The notes beneath the pieces were generated by a model. It was given only the letters and a program-made list of their open reading frames with translations. It was not told the origin of the DNA and did not search any database. Of a stretch of DNA of 64,000 nucleotides, positions 11,421-23,779 are shown one piece after another (position 1 is the stretch's first letter; each line of letters starts with the position of its first letter). This DNA is from Diphasiastrum complanatum (Eukaryota > Streptophyta > Lycopodiopsida > Lycopodiales > Lycopodiaceae): positions 3,655,245 to 3,719,244 of the forward strand of contig CM055110.1 in NCBI GenBank assembly GCA_029204225.1, given 5' to 3'. The position numbers and the translations under genes were made by a program.

Positions 11421-13153
11421 CTATATTGATTTGAACATGGATCTTGGTATAACTCCAAGGTTGGCTCTATGCTTGTTGAAGGAACTTTTGCTCAAAGGTT
11501 TGGTGAGCATATCAGCAATGCAAGATGATGTGTCGATGTGCTCTAATTTGATTTCACCTCCAATGAGCTTCTCTCTCACAAAGTGATGTGCAACTTCGAT
11601 ATGCTTGCTCCTTGCATGGAATATTGGGTTGTTGGCAAGGGCTTGAGCTGAAATGTTGTCACACATGATCATAGGTAGATCCTCTTCCAAGATTATCTTT
11701 AGTTCCACTAGTAACCTCTTGATCCAAAGCACTTCCTTTGTTGTTGTAGTGAGTGCTTTGTACTCAACTTCACATGATGAGAGTGATACAATATCTTGCT
11801 TTTTGGAAAGCCAAGATATCAAGTTTCTTCAAGATATATGACATAAGCACTTGTAGATTTTCGATCTGCTCTATCACTTGCAGAATCCGAGTCAGAATAA
11901 CGAATAATAGAAAGATCCTCACTTTTATACAATAAACCAAAATCAAAAGTTGAAGATATATATCTAAGCACTCTCTTGGCCATTTTCCAATGATAAACTG
12001 AAGGATTTTGCATAGCCTGGCTCAGCTTATGAACATTAAAGCTTATGTCAGGCCTAGTTATTGTGAGCCAAATTAAGGAGCCTATAAGACTTCTAAAAAG
12101 TGTGATGTCCTCGAAGGATCTTTCATCACCTTTGTTAGAGTCCTTTACATTTTGCTCCATAGGTGTTTCTATACTCTTACAATTCAACATATTGAACTTT
12201 TTTAACACTGAAAGAGCATACTTAGATTGACATACAAAAGCTTTATCTTTAAGAAAGTCAATTTCTAATCCTAGAATATAGTGAATTTTTCCAAGATCTT
12301 GCATCTTGAACTCTTTTCCAAGTGCAATCTTGGTTTCCTCAATTAACTTAATACAACTTCCTGTCAGAATGATATCATCAACATAAATAAGAAGGATGAC
12401 AATATCTTTATCAAAAAACTTGACATATAAGGAAGGATCATAGTTACTAAGATTAAATCCTAGTGACTCAAGAAAGGTGTTAAGTTGAGAATACCATGAC
12501 CTTGGGGCTTGCTTTAATCCATATAAACTTTTAAAGAGCAAGCAAACTTTTCCTTCATCATGGATGAATCCAATAGGTTGATCCATATAGATCTCTTCTT
12601 CTAGATAGCCATTTAGAAATGCATTAGAAACATCTAGTTGAAGAATTTGCCAATTGAAAAAACAAGCAAGAGAAATTATGATTCTAATTGACACCATCTT
12701 TGCAACTGGGACAAAGGTCTCCTCATAATCAAGTCCATATACTTGAGCAAAGACTTCAGCACAAAGCCTAGACTTGTACTTGTTGATTGTGCCATCTTGA
12801 TTATACTTGACTCGAAAAACCCATTTGCAACCAATGATATGCTTGTTGGATGGAAGATCCACAAGCTCCCATGTATTATTGGCCATCAAAGCATCATATT
12901 CCTCCTTCATGGCAAGGTACCATTCCTTTGAGTTGATAGCATCATATACATCCTTCGGCTCCTCATGAGAAATAAAATAGGCACAATTAGTGGAGTTGAT
13001 TTCCATTTGCTTTCCTCTATCTTCATAGGTAAGCCTTCTAGGCTCGGATCTTTCTCTTTGAGATCTCCTTGGTGAAAAAATTCGAGGTGACTCCTCCTCA
13101 AATCTCCACCCCATCTCTCCATGATGGTCTTCAAGGGTGATGATTGGAGTATC
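11421..13153 (-). pseudogene. Copia element A pol fragment (RT-RNase H)
   Basis: Minus strand. It carries the pre-RT linker, complete RT (FAQVYGLDYEETF, LKQAPRSW, catalytic YVDDIILTG) and RNase H ending FKSI. A frameshift near 11,820 splits RT/RNase H (frame ending YLEET) from the last 133 residues (ISWLSKKQD onward). Element B has the same break. The 5' side stops abruptly at about 13,153 inside the linker, so integrase, protease and gag are missing. It is nearly identical to 33,425-35,157 of element B. It cannot be autonomous. Confidence 0.9.
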
Positions 13154-13944
13154 GTAAAGCAAGAGACATATTGCATCTGCTTACCATTGCATATCATTTA
13201 TCATAAATCATACCTCACGTGGTAATCGTACAACCATACAGATTATAGTAGCTCGTTGGCAGCCAGCTATGCATCCATTCTATCATTGAAAAAGCATGTA
13301 TGTGCATAAACAATAGTGTGGTCATCGTTGTCCTCTCAACGATGAAGGGGCTACATAGCCACGTAAATAGAGGTCCAATCACTCATGTGTAATGATAGTA
13401 AGGTAATCGTTGCTCTAGCGAGTTTGTTCATGATCCCGAAAGCATACCAATTAAGCCACATATGCAAAAGGTTGCATGAAGCAACAACGCGCTGTCAACG
13501 CACTATCAGTGTGTGGTTTCATCATACATTTGCTACATAAAGCATATGAATCAGGCCACATAATATGTATGAGATTGCATGTAGCAGTAGCATGCTGCCA
13601 GTGGACTATCAACGTGTAGTTTCAGCATACATTTGCCACATATCTTATGTGATAGGGCCAACATCCTCAAGGCTTTGCCAAGAGGGTATTCCATCGCGTT
13701 TTTCAGCATACACCTACCTCTGAACAAAGTGCGAGCATGCGTAGCATGCATTGCTTTCTCATAGGGTGTTGGATCGATCCAGTGCCCTCCTTATGCCATA
13801 GTATAAAGCAAAAACAATGGAAACTAAAAAAACAAGCAAATCACAACAAGAGCATAAGCAAGATTGATTAGAAAATGAGGATGCTTGAGCTCACAAAATA
13901 GTATAGTCTCCTCCTCTCAATTAAGCATAGAAAGGGTTACAAAT
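13154..13944. other. Unassigned stretch with a 100-bp imperfect tandem duplication
   Basis: No coding signal. Two imperfect copies of a 100-bp unit lie head to tail at 13455-13554 and 13555-13655. Both begin GCCACATA and share a TTTCA(T/G)CATACATTTGC(T/C)ACATA segment and a TGCATG(A/T)AGCA segment. The rest shows only scattered GCATGC-rich words. Confidence 0.55.
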
Positions 13945-14106
13945 GGTGCCTTTTTGAAGAAACATTTTGTTTCTAATGCGAAACCTTTGCTAGCTTTCAA
14001 TTTTGAACCTTTGACAATTGGTGACAGGACACGACACGACACGAAATCAGTCGTGCCCACACGAACAGCCAAGAAGATCAGCCATGTACCAAGGGGTACA
14101 ACTATT
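13945..14106 (+). pseudogene. Copia element J: 3' internal end
   Basis: This stretch aligns with the sequence between RNase H and the LTR in the palindrome copies (about 57,040-57,185), sharing GAAGAAACA, TTGCTAGCTTTCAAT and ACACGAAATCAGTCGTG. It is the downstream end of a copia internal region, directly joined to the LTR at 14,107. Confidence 0.7.
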
Positions 14107-15183
14107 TGATCTGATAATATGACATCATCAGAAGTATTCTAGATTGTGGCTAATCTGCCGCTCTTGTAATTCGCGAATTAGTTGTAGATGTTTGATCCTT
14201 CTAATCTGTAAGTTAAAAGAACACGACAGAAATTGTTCGCAAACTATATACTTTTTGTTTTATGCATGATGTAAGTTTGAAGTCTAATGCTAGTAAGCAA
14301 GACAAGAATCAAACACGAAAAGATTTAGAATACAAATCTGCCTATGTGCGAGATAATTTTGTAATAGAATCTATAGATCCAAAGTCCGCTAGTAAGTGAG
14401 ACTCGAATTCGTGAGAAATTTGTATTTCTCTCACGCCAACGCACTGTGTGGATCTGCATGCAGTGCTTGAAGAATAAAAAAAATCAATAGATGATTTTGT
14501 AGCTGTTGTGCACATTATTAATCTAGATGATTGTATGATCTCGAATTTATTTTTGTCTGCTACTATTCATGTGTCTAATACGCTTGTTCATTTTGATTTC
14601 GCACTTTGGTTTGATCCTTGTTGAATGCTACATTAATTTGTTAATGTAGATCAAAAGTGTCTGACTACTCTCTGAAGGATTGTAGGAGTGATACAGCCGG
14701 CAGTGACCAGCGAGCACATTTGAATTCCTGATGAACTGATTTCGTTCGCGAATCCTTTTGCTTCGTGCTTCGCTTCGCGATCACTTAGCTAAAGGGTAAA
14801 TCAATTACAGATCTCACCTAGGTTGCGTTTCATTTCATATTGTTTCATTTCGTCTTGTCTCGTCTCTTACAAAGCTTGATTGCTTGATTGATCTTGTTGT
14901 GAATTATTTCGCTTCGTTTCGTTTCGTTTCACGATCTGTGCTTCCTGCATGAATCAATTTCAGTGCAAGTTTCACTTCGCTTTGTTTCGCTTCATTTTCT
15001 TGTAGAATTTGTTTCGTTTTGTTTGGTTGCGTTATAGAGCTTGATTGATCCATCTCGAACACAAATAATTTGAGTGTCGCGAAAAGTTTCGCAAATCGTT
15101 CGTGATTTTTCTTTTACCAGTTTCGTCACCAAAGTTGTTTTGGCTAGAATTTGTGCATTTTTGGGTGCATCTATTCGTCATCA
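14107..15183 (+). mobile_element. Copia element J LTR, 1,077 bp
   Basis: It begins TGATCTGATAATATG and ends CATCA, so the termini form TGAT/ATCA. It is followed one base later by a primer-binding-site-like TGGTATCAGA. The first ~410 bp match the truncated LTR in both palindrome arms (57,186-57,595 and mirror). The middle is rich in TTTCGTTTCGTTTC pyrimidine repeats (about 14,820-15,010). Only one LTR is present, with 3' internal sequence on its left and gag on its right. Confidence 0.8.
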
Positions 15184-15184
15184 G

Positions 15185-15196
15185 TGGTATCAGAAC
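15185..15196 (+). other. Primer-binding site of copia J
   Basis: TGGTATCAGAAC, a one-base variant of the initiator-Met tRNA complement TGGTATCAGAGC used by plant copia elements, one base after the LTR end. This fixes the LTR boundary and its orientation. Confidence 0.75.
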
Positions 15197-15274
15197 AACC
15201 TTGTCATAGTCTGACATAGCCAAAGGCTATCAGATCCAAGGGGCAAAAGCATTCAAACGATCAACCATCAACAA

Positions 15275-15640
15275 GTGAACACGAATTTAGAAGAAATAGC
15301 TTCAATCAACAGTATTCAATCCAAGATTTGTATAGTTCTAGATGCTTCAGGATCTAACTTTCTAGCTTGGAGAGTTAAGACATCGTTGATACTAAAGGGT
15401 GTAGGATTCTTCCCCTGGGTGGATGGCACAGAGGAGATGCCTACAACATCAGGAAAAGAGCTACGTGAGTGGAAGGAGAAAAATGACAAGGATGTAAAAA
15501 TTGCAGCAAATCCTAAAACACTTGAAATGATGAGGGAAACAATAGATTATGATTTCATAAGATTAGCACAAGTTGAACCATCAAAATCCATAAAAAATCT
15601 ATGCTTGAACCTCACTAAATGGCCCAAATCCTTGAAGAAG
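15275..15640 (+). pseudogene. Copia J gag, N-terminal fragment
   Basis: An open frame of about 120 residues, 78 bases after the primer site. It shows the copia gag N-terminal pattern (LDASGSNFLAWRVKTSLIL, then FFPWVDGTEEMP and LREWKEKNDKDVKI). It ends where the sequence switches to an unrelated LTR fragment containing CACACGTGTG at 15645-15654. No zinc knuckle or pol follows, so it is a truncated remnant. Confidence 0.75.
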
Positions 15641-15885
15641 GCTTCACACGTGTGAAAGTACGGCCTCCCATAGTCTGAGTACTGTACACCAGACCTAAAT
15701 TCAATCCTATAATCATTAGTAATCACAAGTACTCAAACAATTATGAACATAGAGAGCAATTGCACCATTATGAGAGAAAAAACATGAAATTGCTTCATTG
15801 ATTTTGGTGAGATATCATCACCTATATATACATGATCCATCATGGTTTTGGACAGGTATGAGTAGCCCTAAACTTATTCCTAGTG
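15641..15885 (-). repeat. Copia LTR remnant with TATA and CACACGTGTG palindrome
   Basis: Between the broken gag (J) and the broken RNase H (E) lies about 240 bp that resembles the promoter part of a minus-strand copia LTR. It has the palindrome at 15645-15654 followed by GTACGG, and a TATATATAGG box on minus at about 15,820-15,830. The same order (palindrome, GTACGG, TATA) occurs in the F LTR at 43,573-43,750. LTR ends are not preserved. Confidence 0.55.
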
Positions 15886-18126
15886 ATTGTCAAAGCTTTG
15901 TACTTGGCCTTGGTTGAAGATAGAGATATAGTTTCTTGCTTTTTTGAAAGCCATGAAACCACACCTTCTTCTATGAAAGTTGAATAGGAACTTGTTGATT
16001 TCCTATCCCTCTTGTCCCCTGCAAATCTGAATCACTAAATGCATGAAGGTTAATCACATCTCCTCTATATAGAATCCCAAAATCCAATGTACCCGAGATG
16101 TATCTTAGAATCCTCTTAGCTTTTTTCCAATGGATATTCAATGGCTTTTGCATGGATTGGCTCAACCTACATACACTAAAGCTAAGATCTGGTCTAGTTA
16201 TAGTGATCCACATTAAGGAACCTATAAGTTGCCTAAACAAAGTGATGTCCATAAAGGATCTTTCATCATCTTCATTTGGCACTTTTACATCTTGCTCCAT
16301 TGGTGTGTCAACACTTTTGCATACTTCCGTCTTAAACTTCTTCAAAAGACTTTGAGCATAGTTTACTTGACTTATAAAGATAAAATCAGACCCTCTAAGT
16401 ACTTCTATGCCTAAGATGAAGTGAAGACACCCTAGATCTACCATCTTGAACTCTAAGGATAGATCTATCTTGATTTTTTCAATACCATCAACACTATTTC
16501 CACTAATGATGATGTCATCTACATAAATGAGTAAAAGTACAATACCAACATCATCAAACTTAATGTAAAGAGTGGGATCATATTCACTTTGAACAAAAGA
16601 AAGTGAAATAAGATAGCAATGTAGTCTTGAATTCCAAGATCTCGAGGCTTGCTTCAAGCCATAGATGCTTCTTTGGAGATGGCATACTTTGTTCTCCATT
16701 CCATGCTTGATGAACCCTTGTGACTGCTCCATATAGATATCCTCTTCCAAAAAACCATTCAAGAAAGCATTAGAGACATCCATTTGACATAGAATCCATC
16801 CAAAATGTGATGCAAGTGCAATGATTAGCCTTATTGTGACCATCTTGGCCACGGGTGCAAAAGTTTCCTCATAGTCTATCCCTCTCTCTTGAGCATAACC
16901 TTTTGCAACTAATCTTGCTTTATGTTTGTTAACACTCCCATTTGCATTCAACTTAAGCTTGAAGACCCACTTGAATCCTATTACATTCCTTTGAGGTCTC
17001 TCAACAAGCAACCAAGTTTCATTCTCAATCAAGACATCATACTCATCCAACATAGCTTTATACCATTCTTTGGAGTTCAATGCATCTTCAACATTAGATG
17101 GTTCTTCAAAACTAGATAAAGCATAAGAAGTGGATGAGATACCCTCAACTTGCTGTCCTTTGCCTTGATATGTGAGCCTTGATGGCTCCACTTTTGCCCT
17201 TGAAGATCTCCTTGGTGTGATAGGTGGGTTTGGTGCTTGCTCCTCCATGAGCTCCTCCTCAAAACCAAGATCTTGCTCCTCGGCCATCTTCTTCTTGATT
17301 GTTGGAGCACTCGAGCTCTTCAAGAATATGCATATGATGTTCATCAAAGATGACATCCCTTGAAACAACAAATTTGTCAAGGATGGGAGATAGACTTTGT
17401 AGCCCTTGCTTGATCTTGCATATCCAAGCATGATCCCTCTTGTGGAAGATGGATTCTCCTTGGTTCTTGTTTCCAATGGCACATGCACATAACATATACA
17501 CCCAAAAATTTTCAAGTGATTAAGATTGGGTTTCTTTCCATACAACATCTCATAAGGAGTTTTGCCTTCAATTGCTTTGCAAGACACCCTATTCATCAAG
17601 TAGTTTGCACATACAAGAGACTCACCCCAAAAGGATTTGGGCAAACAAGCATCTAATCTTAAAGCCTTAGAACATTCACATAATGTTCTATTACTTCTTT
17701 CAGAAACTCCATTTTGTTGAGGAGTGTAAGGACAAGAAGTCTCTTTCTTGATCCCTTCCTCCTCACAAAAGGCCTTGAACTCATTGGAGATGAATTCTCC
17801 ACCATTGTCACTTCTAAGAATCTTGATGCTATGATTATGATGCTTTTCCACAAACAACTTGAACTTTACATAAGTATCAAATACTTGAGACTTGAAGGAA
17901 AGTAAGAACACCCAATAATATCTTGAGTAGTCGTCAATGAAGGTTAAAAACATGGATGAACCTCCATTAGATTTGGTGCTAGCAATGTGCACATCCGAGT
18001 GTATGAGTTCAAGAGGATGAGATGACTTTGTGATGGAGTTAGGAAACACCTTATTATGTGCCTTGGATAAGGCACAAGCTTCACAAACCTTGTCTTCCTT
18101 CCCAATAGACCTTGGTAGGCCTAAAG
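15860..18126 (-). pseudogene. Copia element E pol fragment (integrase-RT-RNase H)
   Basis: Minus strand. The frame is open from the element-C junction at 18,126 down to about 16,010: end of the integrase zinc domain (CEACALSK), catalytic core with HSDVH, LRSDNGGEF and GVSERSNR (D, D, E all present), linker, RT with YVDDIIISG and RNase H. A frameshift near 16,010 follows SDSD; the next frame continues VVSWLSKKQETISLSS and then breaks off near 15,880. Gag, protease and most of the zinc domain are missing because element C inserted at 18,126 and the far side was lost. Confidence 0.9.
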
Positions 18127-18781
18127 TGTGAAAAATACAGATCCTAAGTGGATCTAAACTCCAAGATCATTGGCTTGAATGCTTGCACTCCAAACTACAT
18201 AAGCTAGGAATTGGCAACACATTCTATGCTACCTAGAATGCAAAGAACTTGATCAAAAAGCATTTATCACAAATGGAAACTTCCATAAACATCAAGTGCG
18301 GCCCAAAATAGCATTATACAGTCTATAATACATCAGCCTACCACTTTTGGAAAGCACCTAAGATCATACACAATAGCTTGAAGACAATACACACAACAAT
18401 GCTCTCAATGGAGGAAGAAACAATGACAATGATCTATTGATCTCAATGAAGCATACAAAAGGTTTCTCCAACCTGTTCTCCACGACTTCCCTACTATTTA
18501 TGGATGAGGAAGATGACTCTCTCTCCTCTCTCTAGAAGGTACTTGACCCTAGATATTCCCTATATAGGAAAAATAGCTAAAAATGGCTTATATGACCAAA
18601 ATACATCAAAATGGTCTCATTTTGAAGGGTATGAAGTTTGACACTTCATCATACTGAAAAAATACAGTAAATAAAAACATTGTGGCCTGGTTCACACGTG
18701 TGAAACTCCAGAACCAAAACTATTTACAATTTTAGCCAATTTAGGCCTCAAACTAGCTAGGAAATGTTGACAATTTTCACA
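18127..18781 (-). mobile_element. Element C 3' LTR, 655 bp
   Basis: Bounded by TGTGAAAAATAC at the left and AATTTTCACA at the right. It contains CACACGTGTG at 18693-18702 and, read on minus, a TATA-like CCTATATAGG at about 18,559-18,568. The polyprotein stop codon lies within its first five sense bases. The possible target duplication TAAAG (18122-18126) cannot be checked because the other end is truncated. Confidence 0.85.
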
Positions 18782-21700
18782 CTCCCTCTTCAACATTGGA
18801 TGCTAGTTTCAACATAGTCTTTGAGCACATTCCAAGATTAGATCTATGCATTAAATATAGGTCCTTTCCCAATGGTTTGGTGAAGATATCAGCCACACAC
18901 TCCTTTGAAGAGACATGTTGAAGCTCCACCTCTTTGGCAATGACTTGATCTCTCACAAAATGGTGAGCAATCTCAATGTGCTTGCTCCTTGCATGAAAAA
19001 CAGGATTGCTTGCCAAGCTTTGGGCTGAAAGGTTATCACAAAGTATGATTGGAGTCTTCTCTGGTTCCAGCAAGTGAAGATCCAATAACATCCTCTTGAT
19101 CCAAAGAATCTCCTTGGTGCATGTTGTTAATGCCTTGTACTCGGCTTCGGTGGAAGATAGAGAGATAGTTGGTTGCTTCTTTGATAGCCATGAGACCACT
19201 CCATCTCCAAGATAGATTGCAAAGGCACTTGTTGACTTCCTATCCATTTGATCACCTGCAAAATCTGAATCTGAAAATCCACAAAGGTTAGGTGTAGTAC
19301 CTCCATACAAGATGCCAAAATCTCTAGATCCCGAAATGTATCTAAGTACTCTCTTTCCTAGCTTCCAATGAGCCTCACTAGGATCTTGCATAAATTGACT
19401 TAGTTTACCAACCACAAAGCTTAGATCAGGTCTTGTGATGGTTAACCATATAAGAGATCCTATTAGCTTTCTATAGAGAGTAATGTCCTTGAAGGATCTT
19501 TCATTACTTCTTGTAGTTAGCTTTACATTTGATTCCATAGGAGTAGAAACAACTTTACAATCTTCCATATGAAACCTTTTTAGAATAGAGTTAACATACT
19601 TTTCTTGACATATGAATGTAGATCTAGAAGTTCTAATAATCTCTATTCCTAAGATATAATGAAGTTTACCAAGATCTTGAATTTCAAACTCTCTTTTGAG
19701 TGCCATCTTGATTTCATCTATATCTAGATTGTTACCACCACTTAAGATAATGTCATCAACATAGATCAAAAGTAAAGTGATGTCATTTTCATTCAATCTA
19801 AAGTAGAGAGAATGATCATACTCACTCATAACAAAGTTTTGAGAAAGTAAGAAGGAATTGAGCTTAGCATACCAACTCCTTGGTGCTTGCTTTAGCCCAT
19901 ACAAACTCTTTTGGAGATAGCACACATGATTAGGCTCATCATGTGAAACATAGCCCTCGGGTTGCTCCATGTAAATATCTTCTTCAAGATCACCATTCAA
20001 GAAGGCATTAGTAACATCCATTTGCCACATATCCCAATCATAAAGAGTTGCAAGAGAGATTAGGATTCGAATAGTTACCATCTTTGCCACGGGTGCAAAG
20101 GTCTCATCATAGTCAATACCATATTCTTGAGCATACCTCTTTGCCACCAACCTTGCCTTGTACTTGTTGATTGATCCATCTTGATTTGTCTTGATCTTGA
20201 AGATCCACTTACAACCAATTGCCTTCTTGTCCTTTGGAAGCTTTACCAACCTCCATGTGTTGCTTTTGATGAGTGCTTGATGCTCATGATCCATGGCTTG
20301 GATCCATTCCTTCTTTTGAATTGCTTCACCTACACAAGTTGGTTCATCAAAAGAGGTAAGAAAAGCAAAGTTAGAGTTGTCCACCACTTGCTTTCCTTTT
20401 GCATCATAGGTTAGCCTTGATGGCTTAGCCCTTTGCCTTTGAGTCTTCCTTGAAGTTTGCTTTGGAGTGGCATCTCCATCTTCATCCAAGACATCTTGCA
20501 CATCATGATGATTAGTAGGCACATCAACATCAACATCAACAACATCGGAAACATTCTCTTCACGAAAGATGACATCCCTACTTATGACAACTTTCTTTGT
20601 AGAAGGAATGTACACTTTGTAAGCCTTGCTTACTTCACTATAGCCAACAAACACACCCTTCTTTGATGAAGGATCTTCTTTAGTTCTATCATCAAGTGTG
20701 ATATTGACAAAACATGTACATCCAAAGATCCTACAATGCTTGACACTCGGCCTTCTACCATAAAGAACCTCATGAGGAGTTTTACCATCCAAGGAAGCAC
20801 TTGTCCATCTATTACATAGATAGTTAGCACATGCTAAAGCTTCCCCCCAAAAAGACTTAGCAAGATTAGCATGTAGTCTCATTGCCTTGGCACATTCACA
20901 AAGGGTTCTATTCTTCCTCTCGGCCACTCCATTCTGTTGTGGAGTCCTAGGACTAGACATCTCCCTCTTAATCCCATGTGCTATACAAAAGTCTTTGAAC
21001 CTATTTGAGGTGTATTCCCCTCCATTATCAGATCTTAAGCATTTGATCTTTGTATTGAATTGGTTTTCCATTTCATTCTTGAACTTGACAAATGCAGCAA
21101 ACACTTCATCCTTACTTTTAAGAAGATAGATCCAAGTATACCTACTAAAGTCATCAATGAAAGTTGCATACATCTTTGCCCCACCATTGCTAGTTGTACT
21201 AGAAGAATGAATATCAGAATGCACAAGTTGAAAAGCTTCTTTAGATCTAGAAGTAGATCTAGAATAAGCAAGTCTATGAGATTTGGACAAGGCACAATGT
21301 TCACAAACACTATTGTTTGCAACAAGACTTTTAGGGAGACCAAGAACAAGCTCTTTCTTTGCCATTACCTCCAAAGATTTGAAGTTGGGATGGCCCAACC
21401 TCTTGTGCCAAACTTCTTGGTTTGTCAATTGCTCCCTAGCCATACATCCTTCATGATTAGAGATCACACATGCATCAAGCTTGAAAAGTTTACCATGCCT
21501 CCTACCTTGAGCAATCAAGGATCCACATTTACTTATCAAACATGCATCTCCAATGAACTCCACATCAAGTCCTTTGTCAATCATTTGACTTACACTAAGC
21601 AAATTCTTAGTGATTGAAGGAATGTACAAAACATTTTCAAGATTTGCTTTCCTATTTGTTGAAAGGGAAATAGGAATAGTGCCTATGCCTTTGATGTCAC

Positions 21701-22517
21701 ATTGACCATAATTTGCAGTGTAGATGATGTTACCTTCTCCCTCATAAGACAATAAGGATGTAAAGTATTCCTTATGTCTTGTCATGTGAGATGAGGCTCC
21801 ACTATCAATCCACCAAGGATCATTATCATCTATGTTGGCTAACAAACTTGAAGTCATAACAAGTGATTCACATGTGTTATGTTCTTCCTCATCTATTGTA
21901 AGATTTCCTTGCCTCTCTCCTTGCTCTCTTTTCTTCTTATAACATTCATTTGCAAAATGACCTTTTATCCCACAATAAAAGCACTTGAACTTTGACTTAT
22001 TGTTCTTAGTAGAAGAGGAAGAGGAAGAGTGATCATCATGATCAAAGTTACCACCTTTGGACCATTTCCCTTTGCCTTTACCTTTGCCCTTGAATTTGCC
22101 TTTTGTGAAGAAAGCCTCTTCACCTCCACCTTGCAAGGATGCACCATCAAGCTTTGATTGCAACCTATGTTCTTCAGCCAATAAGATTTCTTGCAAGTCA
22201 ACCACACTTGGCAAGACTCTTTGAATGGCAAAACTTTGCACAAGGTTAGCATGTTCATTTAGCAAACCATTCAACATAACTTGGACTATTTCACCATCTT
22301 TTATGTTCTCATCAATGCATGCTAAATCATCACTTAGGGACTTAACTCTCAAGATAAATGCATGAGCACTTTCACCCTCTCTTTGCCTACTAGAAAATAT
22401 TTGTCTCCTTAGGGTCAATACCCTAGATGTGGACTTTGATTCAAAGAGCTTCTTTAAGACATTCCATGCCTCACTTGCACTTTGACACTTTCCAACTTCC
22501 TTGAGAAGTTCATTTGT
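18777..22517 (-). pseudogene. Element C polyprotein, main part (gag C-half to RNase H)
   Basis: Continuous open frame on minus from the D insertion site to the LTR. It carries the gag remainder, a CCHC zinc knuckle (CFYCGIKGHFANEC), protease WWIDSGASSHM, integrase with the HHCC finger and HSDIH, LRSDNGGEY, GVAERKN (D,D,E), RT with YVDDIILSG, and RNase H (SDSDFAGD, STEAEYKAL) ending VEEGV. Every catalytic residue I looked for is present. It is about 75-80% similar by eye to D, so both belong to one family. It is non-functional only because D splits gag. Confidence 0.92.
22513..22517 (+). repeat. Target-site duplication of D, left copy (TTTGT)
   Basis: TTTGT immediately before the 5' LTR and again at 28379-28383 immediately after the 3' LTR. 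Five bases is the normal length for copia integration. Confidence 0.95.
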
Positions 22518-23170
22518 TGTGAAAAATTGTCAACTAGTAGTATTTTCCTAACTTGAGATTTTGTAGGCCTATGGCCAAATAAAAGTTAGAGATAGGTTCA
22601 TACATGTATGTAGAGGCCCAAAGTATGTGTACACTACTTTTGAGGTCACATTAATTAGAGGAGGTCGAGTGTGGAGCTCTTCTATTGGCTCATAATTTGG
22701 TGCATTCCTATTTGACCAAATTTCTAGGTATATGGGTGAATCCTATTGGACCCCAATTTTAGCCTATCATAAGACAAGTGGCCAAGAGGCACTATGGCTG
22801 CTATAAATAGCCATCTCCACGAGTATGTACACATCTCATTTTCATTCTATTGAATGAATGTTATGCTCTTTGAAGGTCCATCTTCTTCTCTCTCACTTTT
22901 TTGTTCATATCTTGCATTCTAGCCACTAGAATTGTGATTTCTTTGTTGCTATGGCTTCACACGTGTGAAATGCAGGTTGTAGGCTCTGAAGTACGGACAG
23001 GGACAGCAAGTTTCTGTTTGTGGAAGCTTATGATCAGATTTTGATGTTTAGTTGATGTTTAGTATGCTTAACATCACAATTTCTATCATTTTTTCAATCT
23101 AGATGTGCATAACTTCCATGGCCAAGATCTTTATGAAACTTTAGCATCTTTTGGATCTGAGTTTTTCACA
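22518..23170 (+). mobile_element. Element D 5' LTR
   Basis: TG..CA termini with a TATAAATA box at 22802-22809. The CACACGTGTG palindrome at 22958-22967 is about 150 bp after the TATA box, so it is probably transcribed. The LTR runs straight into the primer site without a spacer. Confidence 0.95.
22802..22809 (+). promoter_or_regulatory. TATA box of element D
   Basis: TATAAATA about 284 bp into the 5' LTR, repeated at 28010-28017 in the 3' LTR. One of the two LTR substitutions lies immediately before it (C at 22801, T at 28009). Transcription would start about 30 bp downstream and define U3/R. Confidence 0.75.
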
Positions 23171-23182
23171 TGGTATCAGAGC
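23171..23182 (+). other. Primer-binding site of element D
   Basis: TGGTATCAGAGC, complementary to the 3' end of plant initiator-Met tRNA, directly abutting the 5' LTR. Confidence 0.93.
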
Positions 23183-23779
23183 ATTAGGCGGCCAAATGTG
23201 CAGGTTTTGCCAGATTTAGAAGAGATTTGTGGGCGAGTTTGCTTTTGTAGCATTCCAATCAAGTTTCTAGCTAAAAATCTTGTTGATTTATGTGTAGAAA
23301 TTGGATCTTTGTGATCAAAACATCATTTGTATGCATTTCAATTGAAGTAGGGCGAATTCCCTCTGTACTTATCAGAATAAGGAGACAAAAATTGTTTTGG
23401 AAAGAGGGAGATGCAAGATCCAACAAGATCCTATTAGTTTTCCATTCTAGCATATAGTTTTTTGATTCAATTTCTTGCTTCTTCATGTCAAAAACTTCAA
23501 AATTGATGTAACCCTCTAATTTTCAGTTTGCTGAATGATTCAAGAGTGTATTTCAATCTTAGGAGTGAGGGAAAAGCAAGTATATTGAGGTTTGGTCTTG
23601 GTTTGATCAAGAAATCATAAAACTAGTGGCTAAAATTAAGGAAAAAGTGAGGAAAAGAGAGAAAAAGTAAGGTTTTAGGTTCCAAATCTTTGTGATTTCT
23701 TCTTGTGTTTCATTTGTTGATTCAAGAGAGTGCTTAGTGCATTGGAACAGGTCAAAGATCAGAGATCAATCATTGCGAC
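23183..23779 (+). other. Element D untranslated leader
   Basis: About 600 bp between primer site and polyprotein start, with no conserved reading frame. Packaging and dimerisation signals are expected here in LTR retrotransposons, but none can be identified by eye. Confidence 0.6.

Noticed and set aside
15032-15223. Transfer RNA gene near the primer-binding site
   Set aside because: Only the tRNA-complementary primer site is present; no cloverleaf can be drawn.
21060-21617. 185-residue plus-strand frame inside element C
   Set aside because: It is antisense to the intact integrase/gag frame of C and has no independent domain.
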